64,000 nucleotides of DNA from Pseudomonas sp. GV085 (lineage in GTDB: Bacteria; Pseudomonadota; Gammaproteobacteria; Pseudomonadales; Pseudomonadaceae). Both the position numbers and the translations under genes were made by a program. Below the pieces are notes generated by a model that did no database searches, was not told where the DNA came from, and saw only the letters and a program-made list of their open reading frames with translations. Every line of letters begins with the position of its first letter. Positions within the stretch are counted from its first letter, which is position 1. Below are positions 45,845 to 55,609 of the stretch, one piece after another. The DNA is taken from contig NZ_QAOV01000002.1 of the NCBI RefSeq assembly GCF_003050925.1, forward strand, positions 558,001-622,000, read 5' to 3'.

Positions 45845-48493
45845 TCAAGGCCGGCCAAGCAAATGACTCATCGCCGTCTTCAGCTTCATCGGCCGCACCG
45901 GCTTGTGCATCAGGGTGTGGCCCAGTTCGCGGATTTGCTGCTTGAGTTCATTGCTGTAATTGGCCGTGATCATCATCGCCGGAATCGGTGAGGCACGACG
46001 GGCATTGATTCTTGCCACCGCATCGACACCATTCCGGTCGTTGTCCAGGTGATAGTCGGCGATCAGCAGGTCGGCCTCGGCGTGATAGTTGTCCACTTGC
46101 CGCGCCAGATCCTCCTCCGACAGCGCCGTCACCACCTGACACCCCCACCCCTCCAGCAAGGTGCGCATGCCGGCACAGATGGTCGCGTCGTTGTCCAGCA
46201 CCCAGATCCGTGCACCGCGCAGGCGCTCGAGCATCGGCTCGCTCATCTGCAACGTCGGCGGCGGTTTCGGCGCGGTGGCGCTCAACGGCACTTCGACCGA
46301 GAACATCGAGCCCCGGCCCGGCCACGAGCGCACATGAATGCGATGCCCGAGGATGCCGGCAATTTTCTCGACAATCGCCAGGCCCAGGCCCAGGCCGCGA
46401 TCCTGATCGGGTCGCTGCACATCACCGCGCTTGAACTCCTGGAAAATCTCCTCCAGGCGATGCTCGGCAATGCCCATGCCGCTGTCCCAGACTTCGATCG
46501 TCAGGCACTGATGATGCCGCCGGCAACCGAGTACCACGCGACCACTGCAGGTATAGCGAATCGCATTGCTCAGCAGGTTGCGCAGAATCCGCGCGAGCAA
46601 CTGGATGTCGCTGCGCACCAGCGCCGAACAACCGATGAAGTGCAGTTGCAGGCCTTCACTGCGCGCCACCTGGGTGTATTCGGCGGCCAGGTTGTCCAGC
46701 AGTTCACTGAGGGCGAACGGCGCGATGTCGGCCTTGATCACCCCCGCATCGAGCTTGGAAATGTCCACCAGGGTGCCGAGCAGGTTCTCCACATCTTCCA
46801 GGGAATTGCTCACGTTGCGCACCAGAATCTCGCTGGACATCGGCTCGCGCCGTTCAAGCAAGGCGCTGGTAAACAGTCGCGCGGCATTCAACGGTTGCAG
46901 CAGGTCGTGACTGACAGCGGCGAGGAACTTGGTCTTCGACAGGTTGGCCTGCTCGGCTTCCTGCTTGGCCTCGCGCAAGCGTGACTCGACCAGGCGCCGC
47001 TCATCGATCTCGCGCAGCAGCTGGTCGTTGAGGGTGGTCAGTTCCGCCGTTCGCTCGCGCACCCGCAGCTCCAGGTTCTGATACGCCTGATGCAGCGCCT
47101 CGGCGGTGCGGCGGCGTTCGGTGATGTCGCGGATCAGCACGAAAATCCCCACCACCTCGCCACTGGCCAGACGGTTGGGCACATAGGAACGCAGCATGTA
47201 GCGCTCCTGGTTGTTGACGTTGGTTTCGGCGAACTCGAAGGTCACGCTCTCGCCGGCCAGTGCCCTGGCCACGTAGGGCTCCAGCCGCTGGTAATGCTGT
47301 TCGCTGTGCACTTCACGCAAGCTCTGGCCGAGCATCACGCCGCGGGGCCAGCAGTACCATTCTTCGTAGACCTTGTTGGTGAACTCGTAGACCAGGTCGG
47401 CATTGAGGTAGGCAATCAATGCCGGTACGTGATCGGTGATCAGCCGAATCCAGTGTTCGCTTTCACTCAACGCCTCGGCGTGCTGGTAGCGTTCGGTAAT
47501 GTCGGTGAAGGTGTTGACGAAACCACCGGTGGGCAACGGATGGGTGCGAATTTCCAGGACCCGGCCATCGAACAGGCGCTGCTCGCATTCGCGCACCGGT
47601 CGTCCGTTGCCATCGCGACTGGCCGGGGTCAGCAGGTTCAACTCGCTGTCGGCGATCACTTCGGCAAACGGGCGATGGGCCGCCACCGGCGCCAGGCCGC
47701 TCAACTCCAGGAAACGCCGGTTCCATAATTCAAGAATGCCCTCGGCGCTGACCATCGCCACCCCTTGGGACAGGTTGTCGACCGCCCGCTGCAACAGATG
47801 GGACTTCTGCGCCACCGCCTGCTCACGGCGTACGGTTTCGCTGAGTTTGACGTCGGTAATGTCGGTGAACAGAATCACCCGCCCGCCTTCCTGGGTCGGC
47901 CGCTCGCTGACTTGCAGCCAGCGCCCGTTCTGCAGGCGGTACAGCAGGTTTTCGTCGGCATGCCCGCGCGACTCTTCGGTGAACAGGCCGTTGTTCATCA
48001 TCAACCGCTTGACCTCGGTCAGGCGCATGCCGGCATTGATCCGCACTCGGCTGTTGCTCCAGAAAGCCTTGAAGCGACTGTTGAACAGCACGATGCGCTG
48101 CTCGGCGTCGAACAGCACGAAGGCGTCGGAAATGCTTTCGATGGCATCGATCAGGTGTTGATGCGCCGTTTCCGCGCGCAGGCGGGCTTCGCTGAGCAAA
48201 TGATTACCGGCCTTGAGTTCGGCCATGGCCTGATTCAAGGCATCGGTACGCTCGCGCACCTGCTCGGCCAGCACCACCGAATGCTGGAATGCCGCGTACG
48301 GATCGTTGCCGCGGGTCACCCCAGACTCGACCCGTTCGATCAGCGCGCCATTGATGCGCTGCAGTTTATGGTTTTCCAGGCGCAGCCCGGCCAGTTCGGC
48401 CTGCAGCTCAGCGATGTCCTGGGGCACGGCCGCGGGCAATGGCAACGCCGGTGAAGGTCTGGTTGATGTGCATGCCATTGAACTGTTCTCCAT
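45845..48493 (-). CDS. PAS-rich hybrid histidine kinase, NahK/ErcS' type
   Basis: An 882-aa cytosolic hybrid kinase. A coiled-coil N-terminus and three PAS domains (about 110-225, 240-350 and 365-485, the last ending RDITERRRT) are followed by HisKA with VSHDLLQPLNAARL, HATPase with NLLSNAIRYT, DSGMGIAEHRL and LGLGLAIVEKI, and a receiver with LLIADYHLDN. No membrane helices. It overlaps the upstream FIST gene by about 85 bp; the ATG ending at 48478 has a GGAG site and may be the true start. In P. aeruginosa the nosP-nahK pair has this arrangement. Confidence 0.88.
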   Translation of the reverse strand: MENSSMACTSTRPSPALPLPAAVPQDIAELQAELAGLRLENHKLQRINGALIERVESGVTRGNDPYAAFQHSVVLAEQVRERTDALNQAMAELKAGNHLLSEARLRAETAHQHLIDAIESISDAFVLFDAEQRIVLFNSRFKAFWSNSRVRINAGMRLTEVKRLMMNNGLFTEESRGHADENLLYRLQNGRWLQVSERPTQEGGRVILFTDITDVKLSETVRREQAVAQKSHLLQRAVDNLSQGVAMVSAEGILELWNRRFLELSGLAPVAAHRPFAEVIADSELNLLTPASRDGNGRPVRECEQRLFDGRVLEIRTHPLPTGGFVNTFTDITERYQHAEALSESEHWIRLITDHVPALIAYLNADLVYEFTNKVYEEWYCWPRGVMLGQSLREVHSEQHYQRLEPYVARALAGESVTFEFAETNVNNQERYMLRSYVPNRLASGEVVGIFVLIRDITERRRTAEALHQAYQNLELRVRERTAELTTLNDQLLREIDERRLVESRLREAKQEAEQANLSKTKFLAAVSHDLLQPLNAARLFTSALLERREPMSSEILVRNVSNSLEDVENLLGTLVDISKLDAGVIKADIAPFALSELLDNLAAEYTQVARSEGLQLHFIGCSALVRSDIQLLARILRNLLSNAIRYTCSGRVVLGCRRHHQCLTIEVWDSGMGIAEHRLEEIFQEFKRGDVQRPDQDRGLGLGLAIVEKIAGILGHRIHVRSWPGRGSMFSVEVPLSATAPKPPPTLQMSEPMLERLRGARIWVLDNDATICAGMRTLLEGWGCQVVTALSEEDLARQVDNYHAEADLLIADYHLDNDRNGVDAVARINARRASPIPAMMITANYSNELKQQIRELGHTLMHKPVRPMKLKTAMSHLLGRP

Positions 48494-49565
48494 AGGTGTT
48501 GAAACCCATCACCCGTTGCTCACGCAAAAACGAGCCGATCTGATCGAGGCTGCCGTCGTCTTCGAGTTCCAGACGCCGCAGGAAACAGTCGCAACCGATG
48601 GTCAGCAGCAAATCCCCCAGGCGCTCCTGCAACCCTTCGAACAGGCTCTGCAGGTTCGGCAGCATCGGCCCCGGGGTCATGGCGGTGAGGACGATGCCGT
48701 TTTCCACGGCGCAGTAGAAACTCAGGCTCAGGTCCGGATGCACCTGCTGGATGGCCCGCACGTAGTACTGCTGGTTGATCCGCACCGCCAACGGATGCGC
48801 GGCGAAGACCCGGTGATCGAGCTGCGCCACCGGTACGCCGATGTGCCGGGCGTACTCGGCGGCGGCCGGCTCGGCATTGAGCTCGAAGACCCGCCGTGAG
48901 GCGCTGTCGGCTCCGGTGACCACCAACTTCTCGGCGCGGGGCAGCACGTGGTGGGTGGTGAACACTTCGAAATCCAGCCAGGTATTGACCAGCACCACCA
49001 CGGCTGCGCCGCTGTGAAACTCGCCACCGAAGTACACATGGGTATGGGTCAGGTAGTTGTCGTCGCCGGCCGAGCCGCCGAAATGCGGAATGTCGCCCAA
49101 TGCTGCGCTCAAGGCCGCCAGGACCATTTCTTCGCGGCTGGACAGGCCATCGAGCAGGGTCAGGGCAAAGCTGTTGCCCTTGATCGGGGCCAGGGTGTTG
49201 CTGCGACAGCCGCTGACCAGGCGCTCGACCATCTGCTGGGCGTCGATCAGGCTGAAGTGCTCCATCTGGTCGATCAGCTCGATGGCGATGGAAAAGTGCC
49301 GGTGATCGAAGCCCACCGCCGTCACGCAATTGCGTCCGTAGCCCAGCGGGGTGATTTCCCCGGCGCTGGTGCAGCCCGCCAGGCGAATGCCGCCGAAGCT
49401 TTGCTGCAAGGCCTGGCCCAGCGCCTGCAAGTCGTACTCGGCGGAACAGAAGAACAGCACGAACCCCAGGTGCGGATGCAACAACTGTCGGGCCAGTTCC
49501 TGCGCGACCTGCCGGGCATCGGTGGCCTGGGACATTGCACTGACGACGCCTTCGCTCTGCTGCAT
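48408..49565 (-). CDS. FIST-domain sensor protein, NosP-like
   Basis: A 385-aa cytosolic protein with FIST N and C domains: GCTSAGEITPLGYGRN near residue 60, GSAGDDNYLTHTHVYFGGEF near 160, FHSGAAVVVLVN, and C-terminal DCFLRRLELEDD and GFNTYGEQFNGMHINQTFTG. Its pairing with a PAS hybrid kinase matches NosP, a heme-based nitric-oxide sensor that inhibits NahK. Heme binding here is inferred from context. A strong GGGAGGTAAGG site precedes the ATG. Confidence 0.87.
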   Translation of the reverse strand: MQQSEGVVSAMSQATDARQVAQELARQLLHPHLGFVLFFCSAEYDLQALGQALQQSFGGIRLAGCTSAGEITPLGYGRNCVTAVGFDHRHFSIAIELIDQMEHFSLIDAQQMVERLVSGCRSNTLAPIKGNSFALTLLDGLSSREEMVLAALSAALGDIPHFGGSAGDDNYLTHTHVYFGGEFHSGAAVVVLVNTWLDFEVFTTHHVLPRAEKLVVTGADSASRRVFELNAEPAAAEYARHIGVPVAQLDHRVFAAHPLAVRINQQYYVRAIQQVHPDLSLSFYCAVENGIVLTAMTPGPMLPNLQSLFEGLQERLGDLLLTIGCDCFLRRLELEDDGSLDQIGSFLREQRVMGFNTYGEQFNGMHINQTFTGVAIARGRAPGHR

Positions 49566-49630
49566 CCTTACCTCCCGCAGGTGCGTGTGTATGAGGCACG
49601 AGTGTACGAAGTCTGTGGGGGGCGACGAAT

Positions 49631-49644
49631 GCTACTTGGGTAGC
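49631..49644. promoter_or_regulatory. GCTAC-TTGG-GTAGC palindrome before the FIST gene
   Basis: A perfect 5-bp inverted repeat with 4-bp spacer, 66 bp upstream of the FIST start. It shares the GCTAC core with the pedH-type sites, though the second half differs. Confidence 0.3.
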
Positions 49645-49719
49645 GGGTAGCCGCTTCGATGGGATGAGACGGTTGGCGACCCTTGCCGCGATGCGCACGG
49701 CCAGGGCCACCTCCCGGGG

Positions 49720-50904
49720 TTACCAGGTCAGCACTGCGCCCACGGCAAAGGTGTCGGTGTCTTCGTTCTGTTCGTCAGTGTCGTGGCCGTTGATTTCGAA
49801 CTGGTTGTACTCGGCCACCAGCTTGAGGTTGTCGTTCACGTCATGGAACAACGCGATGCCGCGGGTCTCGTAATCCGCGCCGCTGCCGACCACGCCGTTG
49901 CCATCGTCGTTGGTCTTGCCGTAGGACAAGGCCAGGCGGTTCTTGCCCAGTTTGTAGGAGCCCTGCATCAGGTAGCCGTCGCTGTCGACGTTGCGCAGGG
50001 TCGGCTCGCCGGCATTGTTGGTGAAAAACGGGTTGATGCCCTTGGCCTGGAAACCCGACCCGGTGAGGGACAAGCCGCCCATCTTCGCCTGCACACCATA
50101 ACCGACTCCCTTGGAGGTGACAGTCTCGACCGTGGCATCGGTGTTGTCCGAGGTCTGGTAGCTGCCGTTGAGCCAGCTGTAGATCTTTGCCCCGGCCAGG
50201 TCGAACTGATAGGTGACTTCGCTCTCGGTACGCGGGTTTTCCTGATAGGCCTTGCCCGTCGGGCTGCTGTCGTTGGTATCCACCGGGTCCATGATGCCGA
50301 CCGCCACACGCAGACCGTCCATCACCGGGGTGCGATAGGTGATCTGCGAGGTCGGGAACGGATACGGGTAACCGGTGCCAATGTTGCCGAACGACACCCC
50401 GCCGCCATCCACCAGCCCCAACGTATCGCTGACCTGACCGTAACCGGCGAGCATTTCGTCGAGCAGGATGTTGGAACGGGCGAACAGCCCGAAGTCTTTG
50501 CCGATCAGCACTTCGCCCCACTCCGGATTGGCCACGGTGCCGAAGAACTGCCGCACATCGATGGCGGTGTCGGTGCCGTTGGTCTGGCTGTCGTTGATGG
50601 TGACCCAGAACGAGGCGCGAGCACCGAGCTTGAGATCGTCTACCTGCTTGCCCATGTTGAATCCCAGGTAGTTGGGCAGGAACCCCATTTTGACCCGCGA
50701 CTGTCGACGGTCGAACTGATCGCCGGCGCGGTCGACATCGCTGTTCACGTAGAAGGCGTTGATGTAGCCGTCGGTGGAGAACGTGGTCTGGTCCTTGTCG
50801 TACAGCATGATATCCGCCCCGGCCACCTGACTCAGGCCAAGGGCCGACAGGCTGGCGATAAAGGCCGGCAGAAAACGATGCGTGACGTTCTTATTGTTGT
50901 GCAT
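49720..50904 (-). CDS. Outer-membrane porin near the alcohol cluster
   Basis: A 394-aa Gram-negative porin (Porin_4-like), starting at the ATG ending at 50904 with a GGAG site and a signal peptide ending near QVAGA. It has amphipathic beta strands throughout and a terminal aromatic (GAVLTW), as expected for a barrel protein. GFLPNYLGFNMGKQ and GKDFGLFARSNILLDEML are typical of porins linked to alcohol catabolism. Entry of alcohols or a related small substrate is plausible. The longer upstream frame is not coding. Confidence 0.85.
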   Translation of the reverse strand: MHNNKNVTHRFLPAFIASLSALGLSQVAGADIMLYDKDQTTFSTDGYINAFYVNSDVDRAGDQFDRRQSRVKMGFLPNYLGFNMGKQVDDLKLGARASFWVTINDSQTNGTDTAIDVRQFFGTVANPEWGEVLIGKDFGLFARSNILLDEMLAGYGQVSDTLGLVDGGGVSFGNIGTGYPYPFPTSQITYRTPVMDGLRVAVGIMDPVDTNDSSPTGKAYQENPRTESEVTYQFDLAGAKIYSWLNGSYQTSDNTDATVETVTSKGVGYGVQAKMGGLSLTGSGFQAKGINPFFTNNAGEPTLRNVDSDGYLMQGSYKLGKNRLALSYGKTNDDGNGVVGSGADYETRGIALFHDVNDNLKLVAEYNQFEINGHDTDEQNEDTDTFAVGAVLTW

Positions 50905-51088
50905 GGCGCGCTCCGAAACGGGGGACTGAGTGTCGGAGGCGATTATCGAAACCTGACCGGCGGCGCCATACGCTGCCTTGGGGGTGGTTTTCAGGTGCTT
51001 TGGAGTGGCCGGCGGTGCGTGACCACTATGGCGTACGACCGCTTGTCGGCAGGGCAAGCCACTAAAGTTGTAAAGAACCGCTTTTCGC

Positions 51089-51151
51089 AGGAGCCGGCTT
51101 ACCGGAGAAGGCGCACTTGAAGCCCCCTTCGCCGGCAAGCCGGGCTCCTAC
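51089..51151. repeat. REP-like hairpin, AGGAGCCGGCTTGCCGG class
   Basis: Arms AGGAGCCGGCTTACCGG and CCGGCAAGCCGGGCTCCT with short internal arms GCGAAGG-type. This is a third intergenic repeat class, immediately after the TauE gene stop. Confidence 0.8.
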
Positions 51152-51154
51152 AAG

Positions 51155-51961
51155 TCAAGCGCCCGCTTTTATCAGCATGTACGCAGCGACCACGACGCAG
51201 ATGCTGGCGAACCCGACCTGCAACGCCCGCGCCGGCACCCGGGCGCAGAGCTTGCGGCCGATGATCATGCCGACGATGCTGGAGACGATGAAGGCAATGC
51301 CCGAACCGTCGATGCGCACCCCGGCCTGGAAGGCGCCGATCACGCCGATGGCGGAAATCAGGCTGATCACCATCAGCGAGGTGGCGATGATCCCGCGCAT
51401 CTGCACATCGGTCAGTTGCTTGAACGCCGGGACGATCAGAAAGCCGCCGCCCACCCCCAGCAATCCCGAGACCACGCCGGTCACTGCCCCGAGCGCGGCC
51501 AGGGTCGCGGTGCATTTGGCGGTCCAGGAAAAGCGCCCGGTCTGTTGATCGAGCATGCAGTTCTTCTGGCCCCAGTTGGCGTGACCGTGATCGCTGGGGC
51601 CCTCGTCCTTGCGCTCGCGACGCAACATCCGCCCGGCCACCACGACCATCAGCAGGCTGAACAGGATCATCAGGATTTTTTCCGGCAACTGATGGGCAAA
51701 ATAAATGCCCACCGGCGAAAACACCGCGCCCAACGCCGCGATCAGCAGCGCCGCGCGATAACGCACCAGGCCATGGCGCAAACCATCGATGGCGCCGACC
51801 GCTGCCGCACTGCCCACCGCAAACAACGCCACCGGAGCGGCCTGGGTCATGCTCCAGCCCAACCCCAACACCAGGGCCGGGACCGCAAGGATACCGCCAC
51901 CAGCGCCGGTCAAGCCAAGCACCAACCCCATCACTACGCCAAACAGACTTGCCAGCAACAT
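51155..51961 (-). CDS. TauE/SafE-type sulfite or sulfur-compound exporter
   Basis: A 268-aa inner-membrane protein with about eight helices and two repeated motifs: GLTGAGGGILAVPALVLGLG in the N-terminal half and GLLGVGGGFLIVPAF in the C-terminal half. A hydrophilic loop (RRERKDEGPSDHGHANWG) separates the halves. In BigR/persulfide-dioxygenase loci this exporter moves sulfite out of the cell. The ATG is at 51961, 9 bp after the remnant gene. Confidence 0.9.
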   Translation of the reverse strand: MLLASLFGVVMGLVLGLTGAGGGILAVPALVLGLGWSMTQAAPVALFAVGSAAAVGAIDGLRHGLVRYRAALLIAALGAVFSPVGIYFAHQLPEKILMILFSLLMVVVAGRMLRRERKDEGPSDHGHANWGQKNCMLDQQTGRFSWTAKCTATLAALGAVTGVVSGLLGVGGGFLIVPAFKQLTDVQMRGIIATSLMVISLISAIGVIGAFQAGVRIDGSGIAFIVSSIVGMIIGRKLCARVPARALQVGFASICVVVAAYMLIKAGA

Positions 51962-51970
51962 AGGGAGTTC

Positions 51971-52120
51971 TCAGTAGTGCCGGGAGTCGGGTTCGATCAC
52001 GGTGATGTTCAGATGCGGGCTACGCTTGAGCAGGCTGGCGACAAGGCCAATGCCCGCCGTGCCGCCGCCGATCACCACGATATCTGCACTGATGGATGGG
52101 CCCCAGTGTTGATCGTTCAT
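51971..52120 (-). pseudogene. N-terminal remnant of an FAD-dependent oxidoreductase (SQR-like)
   Basis: The ATG ending at 52120 opens a 49-residue frame, MNDQHWGPSISADIVVIGGG with TAGIGLVASLLKR following. It contains the FAD Rossmann glycines and ends HLNITVIEPDSRHY before a TGA. In related loci the same N-terminus continues for about 370 more residues as a sulfide:quinone reductase-like flavoprotein. Here the exporter gene begins 9 bp later, so an internal deletion appears to have removed almost the whole gene. A genuine 49-aa protein is unlikely. Confidence 0.75.
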
Positions 52121-52172
52121 TGCTTGTTCCTTTTGCTGCAGGCAAATTTCTTCCAGCCGCAATACAAAACTA

Positions 52173-52274
52173 CTGTAGGAGCGAGCCTGCTCGCGATGGT
52201 CGCTAACGATTACGCGTGTTATCTGTATAAACGCGGTGTCATTACGTCCATCGCGAGCAGGCTCGCTCCTACAG
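52173..52274. repeat. REP doublet beside the sulfur locus
   Basis: Arms TGTAGGAGCGAGCCTGCTCG and ATCGCGAGCAGGCTCGCTCC between the flavoprotein remnant and the ArsR gene. Confidence 0.92.
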
Positions 52275-52294
52275 GTTCGGTGTGTTAGCTGGCA

Positions 52295-52636
52295 TTAAGA
52301 TTGAACCCAGCTTTTAAGCACCGCCCCGCAATAAAGCCCGGAGAGGGTTTTCATCACCTGGATCACTTCGTGACTGGCAAGACCGTAAAAAATGTACTTG
52401 CCTTCACGACGGGTGGCGACCAGTCCTTCATCGCGCAGGATGCCCAATTGCTGGGACAGGGTCGGTTGGCGCACGCCGGTCATTTTTTCCAGATCGCCTA
52501 CGTTGCGCTCACCCTGGGTCAACTGGCACAGGATCAACAGGCGATCTTCATTGGCCAGGGCCTTGAGCAGCGCACACGCCTTGGAGGCCGAGGCGCGCAG
52601 TTGAGCGACTTCGCATTCGGTCAGACTGGATTGCAT
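52295..52636 (-). CDS. BigR/SqrR-like ArsR-family redox repressor
   Basis: A 113-aa winged-helix repressor with the DNA-recognition helix RQPTLSQQLGILRDEGLV. Cys37 (LLILCQ) and Cys103 (GLYCGA) occupy the positions of the two cysteines that form the persulfide-sensing bridge in BigR/SqrR. It probably represses the divergent persulfide dioxygenase-like gene and the exporter until sulfide or persulfide appears. A palindrome suited for it lies in the 103-bp divergent gap. Confidence 0.88.
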   Translation of the reverse strand: MQSSLTECEVAQLRASASKACALLKALANEDRLLILCQLTQGERNVGDLEKMTGVRQPTLSQQLGILRDEGLVATRREGKYIFYGLASHEVIQVMKTLSGLYCGAVLKSWVQS

Positions 52637-52673
52637 TTGCAGGATGCCTTCAACGTCACTTAAGCTGCGAACA

Positions 52674-52689
52674 TTATGTTTTTACATAA
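52674..52689. promoter_or_regulatory. Candidate BigR-type operator
   Basis: TTATGT-TTTT-ACATAA, a perfect 6-bp inverted repeat with 4-bp spacer, in the divergent promoter between the ArsR gene and the MBL hydrolase gene. Confidence 0.6.
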
Positions 52690-52739
52690 AGTGTTGCAAC
52701 CCATGACTGACTTTTCTACCCCCGTACAGGTCCGTGTCC

Positions 52740-53603
52740 ATGCCCGCGCTGATTGAAGCTTTCCTCGACCCCGCCTCCTCGACCTACAGCTACGTGGTCT
52801 ACGAGGCGGATGGCGGGCAGTGTGCGATTGTCGATCCGGTGCTCGATTACGACGGGGCCTCCGGGCGTACCGCGACCACCCAGGCCGACAAAATCATCGC
52901 CTTCGTCCGCGCCCGTCACTTGCAGGTGCAATGGCTGCTGGAAACCCACGCCCACGCCGATCACCTGTCCGCCGCTCCCTACCTGCGCGGGCAACTGGGC
53001 GGCAAGATCGCCATTGGCGAGTCGATCAGCAAGGTGCAGGACGTGTTCAAGGCGCTGTTCAATCTGGAGCCTGCCTTTTGCGTCGACGGATCGCAGTTCG
53101 ATCACCTGTTCGCCCCCGATGAATCGTTCATGATCGGCAACCTCAGGGCCACCGCCCTGCACGTGCCCGGTCATACCCCGGCGGACATGGCCTACCTGAT
53201 CGGCAACGATGTGATCCTGGTCGGCGACACGCTGTTCATGCCGGACGTGGGCACCGCGCGCTGCGACTTTCCCGGCGGCAATGCCAACCAGATGTACGCC
53301 TCGATCCACAAGCTCTTGGCCTTCCCCGCCAGCGTGCGCCTGTACGTGTGCCACGACTACCCGCCCGAGGGCCGTTCCTCCCAGTACATGACGACTGTGG
53401 GTGAACAACGCAAAAGCAACATCCACGTGCGCGACGGCATCGACGAAGCCGCCTTCGTCGACATGCGCATCCGGCGTGATGCCGGGCTGGGCATGCCGAC
53501 GCTGTTGCTGCCGGCGATCCAGGTGAATGTGCGGGCGGGGAATTTGCCGCCGGCCGAAGACAATGGCGTCAGGTATCTGAAAGTCCCCCTGAATCAACTC
53601 TGA
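52740..53603 (+). CDS. MBL-fold persulfide dioxygenase-like protein (Blh type)
   Basis: A 287-aa metallo-beta-lactamase-fold enzyme. The metal motif is ETHAHADHLSAAPYL near residue 65, VPGHTPADMAYLIG near 143 and VGDTLFMPDVGTARCDFPGG near 163. VCHDYPPEG supplies a further His. These features fit the Blh/ETHE1-like persulfide dioxygenases found with BigR, which oxidise glutathione persulfide to sulfite. The ATG at 52740 is preferred; a GTG two codons earlier (52734) is possible. Confidence 0.88.
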   Translation: MPALIEAFLDPASSTYSYVVYEADGGQCAIVDPVLDYDGASGRTATTQADKIIAFVRARHLQVQWLLETHAHADHLSAAPYLRGQLGGKIAIGESISKVQDVFKALFNLEPAFCVDGSQFDHLFAPDESFMIGNLRATALHVPGHTPADMAYLIGNDVILVGDTLFMPDVGTARCDFPGGNANQMYASIHKLLAFPASVRLYVCHDYPPEGRSSQYMTTVGEQRKSNIHVRDGIDEAAFVDMRIRRDAGLGMPTLLLPAIQVNVRAGNLPPAEDNGVRYLKVPLNQL

Positions 53604-53607
53604 CCCT

Positions 53608-53705
53608 GTAGGAGCGAGCTTGCTCGCGAAAAACGCCAACGATAACGCGCAAAACCTGACGCCCCCGGGCGCCCTCAGGTTTTTCGCGAGCAAGCTCGCT
53701 CCTAC
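53608..53705. repeat. REP doublet supplying the bkdR stop
   Basis: Arms TGTAGGAGCGAGCTTGCTCG and TTCGCGAGCAAGCTCGCTCC. The minus-strand TAG of bkdR (53702-53704) lies in the GTAGGAGC end of the second arm. Confidence 0.92.
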
Positions 53706-54187
53706 GGCAACGTCAGCCCATTCGCCGGCAACGGCAGCGCGGTCTTATAGCGCACCTGCTTGAGCGCAAAGCTCGAACGGATATTCGCCACCCCCGGCAC
53801 CTTGGTCAGAAAGTCCATCATGAAGCGCTCCAGCGACTGGATGGTCGGCACCAGCACCCGGATCAGATAGTCCGGGTCGCCGGCCATCAGGTAGCACTCC
53901 ATCACCTCGGGGCGATCGGAAATCGCTTCTTCGAAATGCTGCAACGCCTCCTCTACCTGCTTTTCCAGGCTGACGTGAATGAACACGTTCACGTGCAATC
54001 CCAGCAGGTCGGCATCCAGCAGCGTCACTTGCTCGCGGATCACTCCCAGTTCTTCCATGGCCTTGACCCGGTTGAAACACGGCGTCGGCGACAGGTTCAC
54101 CGAGCGTGCGAGGTCGGCATTGGTGATGCGGGCGTTCTCCTGAAGGCTGTTGAGAATGCCGATGTCAGTACGGTCCAGTTTACGCAT
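53702..54187 (-). CDS. bkdR: Lrp/AsnC regulator BkdR
   Basis: A 161-aa Lrp-family regulator. The N-terminal helix-turn-helix ([28 protein letters not shown]) precedes a RAM ligand-binding domain ([26 protein letters not shown]). It diverges from bkdA1. In P. putida BkdR activates bkd in response to branched-chain amino acids. The last residues include the LTLP tail encoded up to the REP junction. Confidence 0.95.
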   Translation of the reverse strand: MRKLDRTDIGILNSLQENARITNADLARSVNLSPTPCFNRVKAMEELGVIREQVTLLDADLLGLHVNVFIHVSLEKQVEEALQHFEEAISDRPEVMECYLMAGDPDYLIRVLVPTIQSLERFMMDFLTKVPGVANIRSSFALKQVRYKTALPLPANGLTLP

Positions 54188-55608
<1,421 letters not shown>

Positions 55609-55609
55609 C

